A stretch of 20,176 bases of DNA from JANLQX01 sp043775075 (lineage in GTDB: Bacteria > Actinomycetota > Acidimicrobiia > Acidimicrobiales > JANYDT01): positions 1 through 20,176 of the forward strand of contig JAYVSS010000214.1 of assembly GCA_043775075.1 (NCBI GenBank), written 5' to 3'. A program made the position numbers and the translations under genes. Below the pieces are notes generated by a model, which saw only the letters and a list, made by a program, of their open reading frames with translations, did no database searches and was not told the DNA's origin. Each line of letters begins with the position of its first letter. The stretch's first letter is position 1. Shown here piece after piece: positions 13,729-20,176 of the stretch.

Positions 13729-16341
13729 TTAGTCGAGACCAGGGGCCAAAGATGGACGCTCGCTCAGGGCGATTCGTAGGACCTCGTGGATGGTGTCGAC
13801 GGCATGAATGTCCATCGATTCCCGAACATGGACCGGCACGTCGTCGAGATCTGGCTCATTTCTGGCGGGAATGATCACTGTCTTGATTCCTGCCCTATGG
13901 GCAGCAAGCACTTTCTGTTTGACGCCACCGATGGGAAGAACTTTTCCTTGCAGCGTGACTTCTCCGGTCATCGCGACAGTTGATTTGACCGGCCGATCAG
14001 TGAGCAAACTCACCAAAGCAGTAGTCATGGTGATCCCTGCTGACGGTCCATCCTTCGGCACAGCACCGGCCGGAAAATGCACGTGGACACGCCGTCCATC
14101 AAGTTTTTTCGAATCGATTCCGAGTATTTGGGCGTTTGCCCGGACGAACGAAACCGCCAGCGATGCCGACTCCTTCATCACGTCTCCCAGTTGTCCGGTC
14201 ACCGTTATGGAGAGTTCTCCCACTGCGGGCATGGACGTCGTTTCGACAAACAGGACGTCTCCACCTGCACCAGTTACTGCTAGTCCGGTGGCAATTCCGG
14301 GGACATTGGTCCGATCGGAGATCTCTTCGGGCGTCCGTTTGGGTCGACCAAGGACACTCGTGACGTCCGCCGAGGAATCAATTGTGATTGTTTGCCGCTC
14401 ATCTTCGGAGGCCAGTCTGGTTGCGGTTTTCCGCAGAACTTTGGCCAATGCCCGTTCCAGGGACCGAACCCCAGCTTCGCGCGTGTATCCCTCAATGATT
14501 GATCGCACGGCCCGGTCGGAAACGGACACGTCGCTGTCATCCATACCGTGTTCGGCGAGTTGGCGGGGGAGCAGGTGATTTCGGGCAATCGCTACCTTCT
14601 CTTCGTCGGTATAGCCGTCCACCGTGATGATCTCCATGCGGTCAAGTAACGGGCCGGCGATGGTGTCGAGACTGTTGGCTGTGGCCACAAAGACGACATT
14701 GGAGAGATCCAGGTCAACTTCGAGGTAATGATCTCGAAAGGTGTGGTTCTGAGCTGGATCCAGCACTTCGAGCAATGCCGCGGCGGGATCACCGGACCAG
14801 CCGGTACCGAGCTTGTCGATCTCGTCCAGCAAGATCACCGGGTTCATGGTCTTTGCCTCGCGTATGGCCTTCACCAGGCGCCCCGACTGGGCGCCGACAT
14901 AGGTCCGGCGATGCCCGCGGATCTCGGCCTCATCGCGCACACCACCAAGCGCCACACGCACAAACGATCGGCCCAACGCCCGAGCGATACTCTCGCCGAT
15001 CGAGGTCTTGCCCACTCCGGGCGGACCGACGAGCAACATGATCGCCCCCCGTCCGCCTCGGCGCGGTGACGGTACGTTGCCAACTACGCCCGCCACGGCG
15101 AATGCGTCGGCCACATCGGCGGTTCCGAGCACTTCGCCCTCGGGCTGAATGATGGTTGGTGAGGGTGGTCTTTCGTCCCCATCAGTTGTTGTCTCAGTTG
15201 TTTGTTCAGCTGCTGTTTGTTCCTGACGCCGGGTTTCAGCAGCCGAACGTTGAGCGCGGAGCTTGCGCACGGCGAGCCATTCGATGATCCGTTCCTTGGC
15301 GTCATCGAGCCCCGTGGTGTCGGTGTCCAGCACGGACCGGGCGGCGACCACATCCAGTGAGTCAGTGGACTCGATCCCCCAGGCCAGATCGAGCATGGTG
15401 TCGAGCCAATTCCGGATCCAACCTTGCTCGGGGCTTTGCTCACCCATGCGCTCAAGGCGGTCCAGTTCTTTGTTGACCGCGACGCGAATCGCGACGGGCA
15501 TCAACGAAGCGCTCACTCGGTCGCGGTAGTCGGCCACCGCGTCGGCGCCGTCGGCCCCCTCACCCAATTCCTTGCGGATCGCCGCCAGCTGCTGACGGAG
15601 AAGGAACTCGCGTTGCTGGCGTTCCATCCCTTCGCCCACACTCTGGGCAATCTTCTGCTTGACCTCGTGTTCCGCGATGGTTTCACGCAGCCAGTCGGTG
15701 ACCAAGGAGAAACGATCGGCGACGTCGATGGTTTCGAGAACCTGCACCCTTCGCTCAGTCGAGAGCTCAGGCCAGTACGCGATGGTGTCGACGAGCTGGC
15801 TCGGGTCGTCGATCACTCCGAGGTCAACGGAGACACGGGTGTTTTGCGTTCGCTCCACCATGGTCTCGACGAGCGCCCGGTATTCGCGCATCGTTTCGCG
15901 CATCGTGGCGGGCGGGGCAGTCTCGTCGACCGGAATGGCCTCGAGCCACAGGACTTCGGCTTCAACTGCCGCTCCGGTCGACGCCACCGGAGACGCAACG
16001 GCACTGCCGAGGCGGGCCCGGCGGGTGGCTCGCACGATGATGGCTTGTGTGCCGTTCGGCAGCTCGCCCGAGTTTTCAATACGTCCAACGACACCGACCG
16101 ACGAATAGCGACCGTCGGGCCGGGGCACCAGCAATACCCGGCGCTCGTGGGCCATCGCCCCGGCCACGGCGATCTGCGCTTCTGGGCTTTCGAGAGCGAT
16201 CGTCACGACCTGACCGGGAAGCACCACGCCATTGGGTAGGGGAAGGACGGGTACCACCCGCACACCGATTCCCCCGGCGGATTGAGGGGCCGGCGGGGAT
16301 TGAGGGGCCTGCGGGGATTCGGTCGAGCTTGCTGACGACAT
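13729..16341 (-). CDS. lon: ATP-dependent Lon protease
   Basis: Cytoplasmic AAA+ serine protease that degrades misfolded and regulatory proteins. The 870-aa protein has a Pro/Gln/Ser-rich leader (1-25), the Lon N-domain (VLPLPNGVVLPGQVV at 32-46), the coiled-coil FLLRQQLAAIRKELG (246-260), Walker A GPPGVGKTS (439-447), Walker B ILLDEIDK (503-510), the sensor region VFVATANSLDTI and a proteolytic domain with catalytic Ser767 (KDGPSAG) and Lys810 (GGVKQK). The spacing Ser-Lys of 43 equals that of E. coli Lon. Residues about 362-431, rich in Gln/Thr/Glu, lie between RIIEWLAVRKL and the strand before Walker A, where most Lon proteins have only a short link. AGGAG (16347-16351) precedes the ATG. 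Confidence 0.96.
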   Translation of the reverse strand: MSSASSTESPQAPQSPPAPQSAGGIGVRVVPVLPLPNGVVLPGQVVTIALESPEAQIAVAGAMAHERRVLLVPRPDGRYSSVGVVGRIENSGELPNGTQAIIVRATRRARLGSAVASPVASTGAAVEAEVLWLEAIPVDETAPPATMRETMREYRALVETMVERTQNTRVSVDLGVIDDPSQLVDTIAYWPELSTERRVQVLETIDVADRFSLVTDWLRETIAEHEVKQKIAQSVGEGMERQQREFLLRQQLAAIRKELGEGADGADAVADYRDRVSASLMPVAIRVAVNKELDRLERMGEQSPEQGWIRNWLDTMLDLAWGIESTDSLDVVAARSVLDTDTTGLDDAKERIIEWLAVRKLRAQRSAAETRRQEQTAAEQTTETTTDGDERPPSPTIIQPEGEVLGTADVADAFAVAGVVGNVPSPRRGGRGAIMLLVGPPGVGKTSIGESIARALGRSFVRVALGGVRDEAEIRGHRRTYVGAQSGRLVKAIREAKTMNPVILLDEIDKLGTGWSGDPAAALLEVLDPAQNHTFRDHYLEVDLDLSNVVFVATANSLDTIAGPLLDRMEIITVDGYTDEEKVAIARNHLLPRQLAEHGMDDSDVSVSDRAVRSIIEGYTREAGVRSLERALAKVLRKTATRLASEDERQTITIDSSADVTSVLGRPKRTPEEISDRTNVPGIATGLAVTGAGGDVLFVETTSMPAVGELSITVTGQLGDVMKESASLAVSFVRANAQILGIDSKKLDGRRVHVHFPAGAVPKDGPSAGITMTTALVSLLTDRPVKSTVAMTGEVTLQGKVLPIGGVKQKVLAAHRAGIKTVIIPARNEPDLDDVPVHVRESMDIHAVDTIHEVLRIALSERPSLAPGLD
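16281..16316. repeat. 18-bp tandem repeat in the lon leader
   Basis: Two adjacent 18-bp units (ATTGAGGGGCCGGCGGGG, then the same with one change) plus the beginning of a third encode a repeated APQSPx segment in the N-terminal leader of Lon. Multiple-of-three length keeps the frame, so copy number could vary between strains. Confidence 0.75.
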
Positions 16342-16440
16342 GGGGACTCCTAGCGCGTTGCGGAAAAAGATTCGGCAGAGAGTCGAACCGTCTGCGGTGA
16401 TCAGCTATTCCCGTTGGCTGGAAAGTTGAGTCTCCTCGTA

Positions 16441-17349
16441 TCAGGTTGGATTTCCGCTAGTGCACCCGGATGATCCGTCCAACGTGCGGAGGGGCGCGTA
16501 GAGATCGGGTCGGCGATCGCGGAAGAGACCCCATGCGGCGCGTGCGTGGGCATTGGCGGCGCGGTCGATGGTCGCCACAATGACGGCTTCATCGGCGCCG
16601 CCAGCGTCTTCGACGATCCCGCCGGTGTTGTCGGTGATGAATGATGTTCCGTAGAACGTGATTTCACACGTTTCACCCACCTCGCGCCCGGTTCGATTAG
16701 CGGCGATAACGGGAACCAGGTTGGCCCCCGCGTGTCCACACATGACCCGTCGCCAATGGCCGGACGAATCCCACGTCGGATTCGGCGGCTCGGAGCCGAT
16801 GGCCGTTGGGTACAGCAGCATCTCGGCCCCCATCAGGGCCATCGATCGGGCGCACTCGGGAAACCACTGATCCCAGCAGATCCCTACGCCGATGCGGCCG
16901 AACGCCGTGTCCCACACCCGGAATCCAGTGTCTCCCGGAGAGAAGTAGTACTTCTCCGTGTAGCCCGGCCCGTCCGGGATGTGACTCTTCCGATAAATGC
17001 CCAACGTCGCTCCGTCGGAGTCGACCATGACGACGGTGTTGAAGCGTGCCTGTCCAGCATGTTCGTAGACAGAGAGTGGCAGCACCACGCCGAGTTCCTT
17101 CGCCAGAGCGGAGAAATGGGCAACGGTTGGATGGTTGGGTACCGGCATCGCCCGCAAAAGATGCTCGGGCTTTTGGTCTTTACAAAAATAGAGACCTTCA
17201 AAGAGCTCGGGAATGAGGACGACGTTTGCTCCGTGCGACGCGGCGTGGCGCACAAGTCGGTCCGCCGCCGCCACGTTGACGGCCAGCATGTCGGTCATCG
17301 ACATCTGAATTGCCGCTACGGTCACCAGGTTCGGGGTGTCTTCACGCAC
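16441..17349 (-). CDS. aguB: N-carbamoylputrescine amidase (nitrilase superfamily)
   Basis: Hydrolyses N-carbamoylputrescine to putrescine, CO2 and ammonia, the last step of the agmatine route to polyamines. From the chosen GTG (17347-17349) the protein has 302 aa. The nitrilase triad is Glu48 (IPELFEG), Lys121 (YRKSHIPDGPGY) and Cys158 (GICWDQWFPE). GICWDQWFPECARSMALMGAE, LLYPTAIGSEP and HWRRVMCGHAGANLVPVIA closely follow AguB rather than other nitrilases. The frame is open farther upstream to 17517, but that stretch is Arg-rich and overlaps the divergent glycosylase gene; a GTG eight codons later (VTVAAIQM) is an alternative start. No agmatine deiminase is visible in the window, so the upstream substrate supply must be encoded elsewhere. 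Confidence 0.88.
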   Translation of the reverse strand: MREDTPNLVTVAAIQMSMTDMLAVNVAAADRLVRHAASHGANVVLIPELFEGLYFCKDQKPEHLLRAMPVPNHPTVAHFSALAKELGVVLPLSVYEHAGQARFNTVVMVDSDGATLGIYRKSHIPDGPGYTEKYYFSPGDTGFRVWDTAFGRIGVGICWDQWFPECARSMALMGAEMLLYPTAIGSEPPNPTWDSSGHWRRVMCGHAGANLVPVIAANRTGREVGETCEITFYGTSFITDNTGGIVEDAGGADEAVIVATIDRAANAHARAAWGLFRDRRPDLYAPLRTLDGSSGCTSGNPT

Positions 17350-17421
17350 GAACCGACTCTCGCACGGATTTATCGGTGTGGCACGGTGCTGATTGAGACA
17401 GGACTCTGCCAGTGTTGAACG
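17350..17421. promoter_or_regulatory. Divergent intergenic region, aguB / DNA glycosylase
   Basis: These 72 bp must hold the promoters of both neighbours if the starts are right. I see GAGAG about 8 bp before the aguB GTG as a possible ribosome-binding site, and none before the glycosylase GTG, which could be leaderless. No palindrome or clear promoter box is seen. Confidence 0.35.
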
Positions 17422-18270
17422 GTGCCTGAAGGAGACACGATCTTTCGCAGTGCCGCCTCGATCCGCACCTGGCTGGGCGGTCGCGTCATCACGGGCGCAC
17501 AGTCGTCGCTTCCTCACATCGGTGTCGCTCGGTTAGTCGGGCGCACCGTTTCGTCGGTTGACACCGTGGGGAAAAACCTTCTGCTGACCTTCGCCGCGAC
17601 CAACCCCGAGGAGACCGATTTGGTTCTCCATACCCATATGAAGATGACCGGCTCGTGGCACGTGTATCCCCACGGTGCGCGCTGGCAACGTCCGTTGCGT
17701 CAGGCGCGAGTCATCCTCGAGGCGGGCGAGCGGGTCGCCGTGTGTTTCAACGCGCCGGTCGTGGAGCTGGCGTCAGTTGGACAAACGCACCGTCGTGGCG
17801 CCCTCGCCGGGGCCGGACCGGACATTCTCGTGCTCCCCCTCGACCTCGTCGGGATTCGCCAGCGGGTGGCCAAGACCGAGCCGGACCTGCCCCTGGGAGA
17901 GCTCCTTCTCGATCAACGGCTGGTGGCCGGCATCGGCAATATCTACCGGTGTGAGTCGCTCTTTCTCGAGGGACATCATCCCTGGACGCCTCGTCGCACG
18001 TTGGACGACGCGATGTTCGATGAACTCGTGATCACCGCGTCGACGTTGATGCGGGCGAACCTGGGCGACGTAGGTGCAGCGACCCCGTTCGGGCGTGAGT
18101 TCGGCGGCGGACCAAACCGTCCCTGGGTGTACCGGCGCGCCGGCCTGCCATGTCGCCGTTGCGGCACCCCTATCGCGTCCAAGCCGCAAGGGGACCAGGC
18201 CCGCGTCGCCTACTGGTGTCCGACATGCCAAACGGCTCGGCCGCCCGTGGTGGCTTCGGCATCGGTTTAG
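17422..18270 (+). CDS. Fpg/Nei-family DNA glycosylase / AP lyase (Nei2-like)
   Basis: Base-excision repair enzyme removing oxidised bases and nicking the abasic site. After Met removal the N-terminus is PEGDTI: Pro as nucleophile and Glu as acid; PEGD rather than PELP marks the Nei side, and the whole start resembles mycobacterial Nei2. Lys51 (VGKNLLL) is the conserved beta-hairpin lysine. HTHMKMTGSW (70-79), the helix-two-turn-helix LLLDQRLVAGIGNIYRCE (161-178) and a four-Cys zinc finger (Cys244, 247, 266, 269) with Arg261 in GDQARVAYWC are complete. Length 282 aa is normal. The start is GTG at 17422, fixed by the required Pro-Glu. Divergent from aguB. Lesion specificity cannot be read. Confidence 0.92.
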   Translation: MPEGDTIFRSAASIRTWLGGRVITGAQSSLPHIGVARLVGRTVSSVDTVGKNLLLTFAATNPEETDLVLHTHMKMTGSWHVYPHGARWQRPLRQARVILEAGERVAVCFNAPVVELASVGQTHRRGALAGAGPDILVLPLDLVGIRQRVAKTEPDLPLGELLLDQRLVAGIGNIYRCESLFLEGHHPWTPRRTLDDAMFDELVITASTLMRANLGDVGAATPFGREFGGGPNRPWVYRRAGLPCRRCGTPIASKPQGDQARVAYWCPTCQTARPPVVASASV

Positions 18271-18282
18271 CGTGGGCGCTGT

Positions 18283-18462
18283 ATGGAACCGCATCCTGGG
18301 CCCGATCACGTCGACCACCTCCACGAGCAGCCGATGGATATGCCACCCGGTTCGATGGAACTGCGGTTTACGCCCGAGCTCCTAACCGAGATCGAAACGG
18401 AGCTGGCCGACGTCGAGTCCGCCATCCAAACCCTGCAACTCGATCGGGTTGTCTCTCGCTAG
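18283..18462 (+). CDS. Small hypothetical protein (59 aa) downstream of the glycosylase
   Basis: Function not recognised. ATG at 18283, 12 bp after the glycosylase stop, opens a 59-codon frame to TAG at 18460-18462. The N-terminal half is His/Pro/Met-rich (HPGPDHVDHLHEQPMDMPPG) and the C-terminal half is a regular acidic amphipathic helix (FTPELLTEIETELADVESAI) with GC-rich third codon positions. There is no strong ribosome-binding site, so it would rely on coupling. Its last 81 bp overlap the 3' end of the metalloprotease gene on the other strand, whose final about 25 residues look like an antisense read-through; this favours the small gene as real. The His-rich segment could bind metal. Confidence 0.5.
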   Translation: MEPHPGPDHVDHLHEQPMDMPPGSMELRFTPELLTEIETELADVESAIQTLQLDRVVSR

Positions 18463-19050
18463 ACCAGCCTGGTCGACCGTCGCGTTCGTCGTCGGTTCGT
18501 CGTCGGTGTCCGGAGTCGAAAGGCTGACGTGATGGTTGGCCGCCCAGATAACCCCGTCAAGAAAAGCTGCCGCCTCGGCCTGGCGCTCGAAACGGGACTC
18601 CAACGCCTTGAACGCCGGACCGTGATTGGGCTCGACCAAATGGGCGAGTTCGTGGACCAGCACGGCGTCGATCACCCATTCCGGCATGGCCTGCATACGG
18701 TCAGACATCCGGATCGACGCATCGGTCGTGGTGCACGATCCCCAGCGCGTCGATTGGTTGGTTACCCACCGCACTGAAGCAGGTTTCGGCAGGGAGTAAC
18801 GAGCGGCCAGCACCGCACAACGCACTTCCAGGTCAGTCGACGAGCGGGCCTTTTTCCGGGCGAAGCGCAGCTGCATGCGTTCGGAAAACTGGCGTTCCTC
18901 TTTGGCCGAGAGCCAATGCGGAACGCTGAGCTCGAGGACGCCCTCAACGAGGCGGGCGCTGACCGTTCGCCTGCGCTTCTTGGACCGAATAACGCGCACC
19001 GGATAGAGCGGCACGGGGCCTGGTGACATGGGACTTGGCGGCGTCTTCAT
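18382..19050 (-). CDS. YgjP/DUF45-type (SprT-like) zinc metalloprotease
   Basis: Predicted zinc-dependent metallopeptidase; in relatives the natural substrates are largely unknown. The 222-aa protein has VHELAHLVEPNHGPAF with His133, Glu134, His137 and third ligand His143, preceded by TRWGSCTTTDASIRMSDRM, the WGSC block typical of YgjP proteins. The N-terminal VRVIRSKKRRRTVSARL begins the usual beta-sheet, so the start could be Met1 or Met8 (19027-19029); neither has a clear ribosome-binding site. The last about 25 residues are outside the family domain and overlap the small gene on the other strand. It lies 10 bp after the histidine phosphatase on the same strand, probably one operon. Confidence 0.88.
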   Translation of the reverse strand: MKTPPSPMSPGPVPLYPVRVIRSKKRRRTVSARLVEGVLELSVPHWLSAKEERQFSERMQLRFARKKARSSTDLEVRCAVLAARYSLPKPASVRWVTNQSTRWGSCTTTDASIRMSDRMQAMPEWVIDAVLVHELAHLVEPNHGPAFKALESRFERQAEAAAFLDGVIWAANHHVSLSTPDTDDEPTTNATVDQAGLARDNPIELQGLDGGLDVGQLRFDLG

Positions 19051-19060
19051 CGTGGCGCTG

Positions 19061-19774
19061 TCACAGCACGGTGCCCGCCGGTACGCCTCGACCGGGGCCC
19101 GACGATGGCCGCTGGAGATTGACCCGGCTTCCCCCCCGCACTTCGCCTCCCACCAGGAAGAACCATCGTCCGCCGAGGTTGGCGACCGGTTTTGGCTCCA
19201 CGTGATGCAGCCGCTCGAGGGTCCGGATTACCCCACCGTGACTGACCACCACGATTGTGCAGTTGTCGGCGGCCGCTTCCTGACAGACATCGCGCAGCGA
19301 CGCCGTGATGCGCGCCCGAAACGTGTCCTCGTCTTCGCCGCCCGGGAGCTGGGAGATGTGACCGTCTCGCCATCCGGTCAGCATCCCCGGCCAGGCAATC
19401 TCGATTTCTTCGGTCGTTTTCCCCGACCACTCACCAACACCCCGTTCGCGAAAGCCCGCATGAATGCGTAGCGGGCCAGCGTCGAGGACGCGCATGATCG
19501 GTGCCGCCGTCTGCTGGGCCCGGACGAGATCGGACGCCACCATCCGGACGGGAACCGAGCGGGGCCAGGTGGCTAACTCCTCGGCGGCAGCTTGGGCCTG
19601 GGCCATGCCTTCAGGTGCCAGGTCGATATCGGCCCATCCCTGCCAGCGCGCCGCAGCGTTCCATACGGACAAACCATGACGAAGGACGAGAACCCCCGGT
19701 GTGCGAAAACCCGCCCGGGGCGAGGATCGTCGGGGGCGCGTCGTCGGCGATGGGGGGAGCGGGCGCCGGGACAC
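19061..19774 (-). CDS. Histidine phosphatase (phosphoglycerate mutase-like) family protein
   Basis: Phosphohydrolase of the branch-2 histidine phosphatase type. The core is LVLRHGLSVWNAAARWQGW (RHG with catalytic His33 when counted from the GTG at 19774), followed by DIDLAPEGMAQA, SDLVRAQQTA, ERGVGEWSGKT with the acid Glu, and VVVSHGGVIRTL with the second catalytic His. Substrates of such proteins vary (sugar phosphates, alpha-ribazole phosphate, phosphoglycerate), and nothing here selects one. The frame has no ATG near the domain; GTG at 19772-19774 is the nearest upstream start and gives 237 aa with a basic leader of about 27 residues. The frame is open still farther upstream, so the start is uncertain. 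Operon with the metalloprotease. Confidence 0.85.
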   Translation of the reverse strand: MSRRPLPPSPTTRPRRSSPRAGFRTPGVLVLRHGLSVWNAAARWQGWADIDLAPEGMAQAQAAAEELATWPRSVPVRMVASDLVRAQQTAAPIMRVLDAGPLRIHAGFRERGVGEWSGKTTEEIEIAWPGMLTGWRDGHISQLPGGEDEDTFRARITASLRDVCQEAAADNCTIVVVSHGGVIRTLERLHHVEPKPVANLGGRWFFLVGGEVRGGSRVNLQRPSSGPGRGVPAGTVL

Positions 19775-19898
19775 ACAACCGAGTGAAGCACGAACGGGGC
19801 CTGGGTGCGCTCCATTGGGAGGCGCAATCTCGAAGTACGGGCGGCGGAAACCCTCAGCCGGGACCACTGTGGCCCAACGTGGCGCTACGGTCGCAGTC

Positions 19899-20135
19899 AT
19901 GGCTCGGCTTCGACTCTTCGCCCAAGCGCGTGAACGGGCTGGCACGAAGGAATGGTCCCATGAGGCGGCGTCGGTCGGCGAGCTGCTCGACGCCGCGTGT
20001 GTCGCCCTGGGACCGGACTTCGCCGCCCTGCTTGCCCATTGCCAGGTCTGGGTCGACGGCGAACCAGCTGACCGCACCACGATGATCTCGGCGGCCAACG
20101 AGGTGGCCGTCCTCCCCCCCGTCTCGGGCGGCTGA
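19899..20135 (+). CDS. moaD: MoaD/ThiS-family sulfur carrier protein
   Basis: Small ubiquitin-like sulfur carrier, most likely the small subunit of molybdopterin synthase, which supplies thiocarboxylate sulfur during molybdenum-cofactor synthesis. The 78-aa protein starts MARLRLFAQARERAG, ends in PPVSGG followed directly by the stop, leaving the free Gly-Gly C-terminus that is adenylated and thiolated. EVAVLPPVSGG is the classic MoaD ending. No ribosome-binding site is evident before the ATG; it is divergent from the phosphatase over 124 bp. No other molybdenum-cofactor gene is visible; the next gene begins beyond the window or at an unsupported ATG near 20168. A ThiS-like or other sulfur-carrier role is possible. 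Confidence 0.85.
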   Translation: MARLRLFAQARERAGTKEWSHEAASVGELLDAACVALGPDFAALLAHCQVWVDGEPADRTTMISAANEVAVLPPVSGG

Positions 20136-20176
20136 CCGGGCGGTTGACTGGGGACTGACCTTCTCCGATGGAGACC

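Noticed and set aside
15424..16239. 271-codon plus-strand open frame opposite lon
   Set aside because: His/Arg/Gly-rich antisense shadow of the Lon N-domain.
16342..16440. HAIR/HspR- or ClgR-like operator before lon
   Set aside because: TTGAGTC and short TTCG/CGAA words occur, but no complete inverted repeat matching the known heat-shock operators was found.
17350..17517. N-terminal extension of aguB to 17517
   Set aside because: It would overlap the divergent glycosylase gene and adds an Arg-rich segment absent from the nitrilase fold; the GTG at 17349 fits the family length.
19775..20098. N-terminal extension of the histidine phosphatase to 20098
   Set aside because: Would run antisense through moaD and adds non-protein-like residues; RHG is normally near the N-terminus.
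20136..20176. Start of another gene (ATG at 20168)
   Set aside because: Only three codons are visible, so nothing can be supported.

Overview
This is high-GC bacterial DNA with densely packed genes on both strands. Several GTG starts, ATGA/GTGA stop-start overlaps, an FadE5-like acyl-CoA dehydrogenase, an actinobacterial Nei2-like glycosylase and a mycobacterial-type PurA tail (VTGRRRRAGWFDAV) suggest an actinomycetote, perhaps Acidimicrobiia. That placement is inferred from protein flavour only. I see no rRNA, tRNA, CRISPR array, insertion sequence or prophage gene.

Layout. (a) 1-6206 is a lipid/CoA region: the start of a 3-hydroxyacyl-CoA dehydrogenase (-), a divergent acyl-CoA synthetase (+), a four-helix membrane protein translationally coupled to a membrane-anchored two-repeat extracytoplasmic protein (+) that may be frameshifted near its end, then a convergent acyl-CoA dehydrogenase (-). 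(b) 6345-9167 holds a VOC protein with an unexplained open upstream frame (-), a divergent gene fusing an AroQ chorismate mutase to a VOC (4-hydroxyphenylpyruvate dioxygenase/epimerase-like) domain (+), and a D-2-hydroxyacid dehydrogenase (+). (c) 9331-13198 holds a thiolase and the overlapping purA-purB pair (+), with a 38-bp direct repeat copying the 3' end of the thiolase gene. (d) 13236-17349 (-) holds a basic coiled-coil protein, Lon protease with an unusual insertion, and an N-carbamoylputrescine amidase. (e) 17422-20135 holds a Nei-type DNA glycosylase and a small downstream ORF (+), a YgjP-type metalloprotease and a histidine phosphatase (-), and MoaD (+).

How they work together. The ligase, dehydrogenases and thiolase cover activation, first oxidation, second oxidation and thiolysis of beta-oxidation, although they are split among transcription units. 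purA and purB are the two steps that convert IMP to AMP (purB also acts earlier in IMP synthesis). The most unusual part is the chorismate mutase-VOC fusion followed 53 bp later by a 2-hydroxyacid dehydrogenase, which hints at aromatic 2-oxoacid chemistry after chorismate; this is a hypothesis. Other second-look items are the probable -1 frameshift at a C5G4 run, the Lon insertion, non-consensus residues in PurA loops, and a small gene overlapping the 3' end of the metalloprotease gene on the opposite strand.
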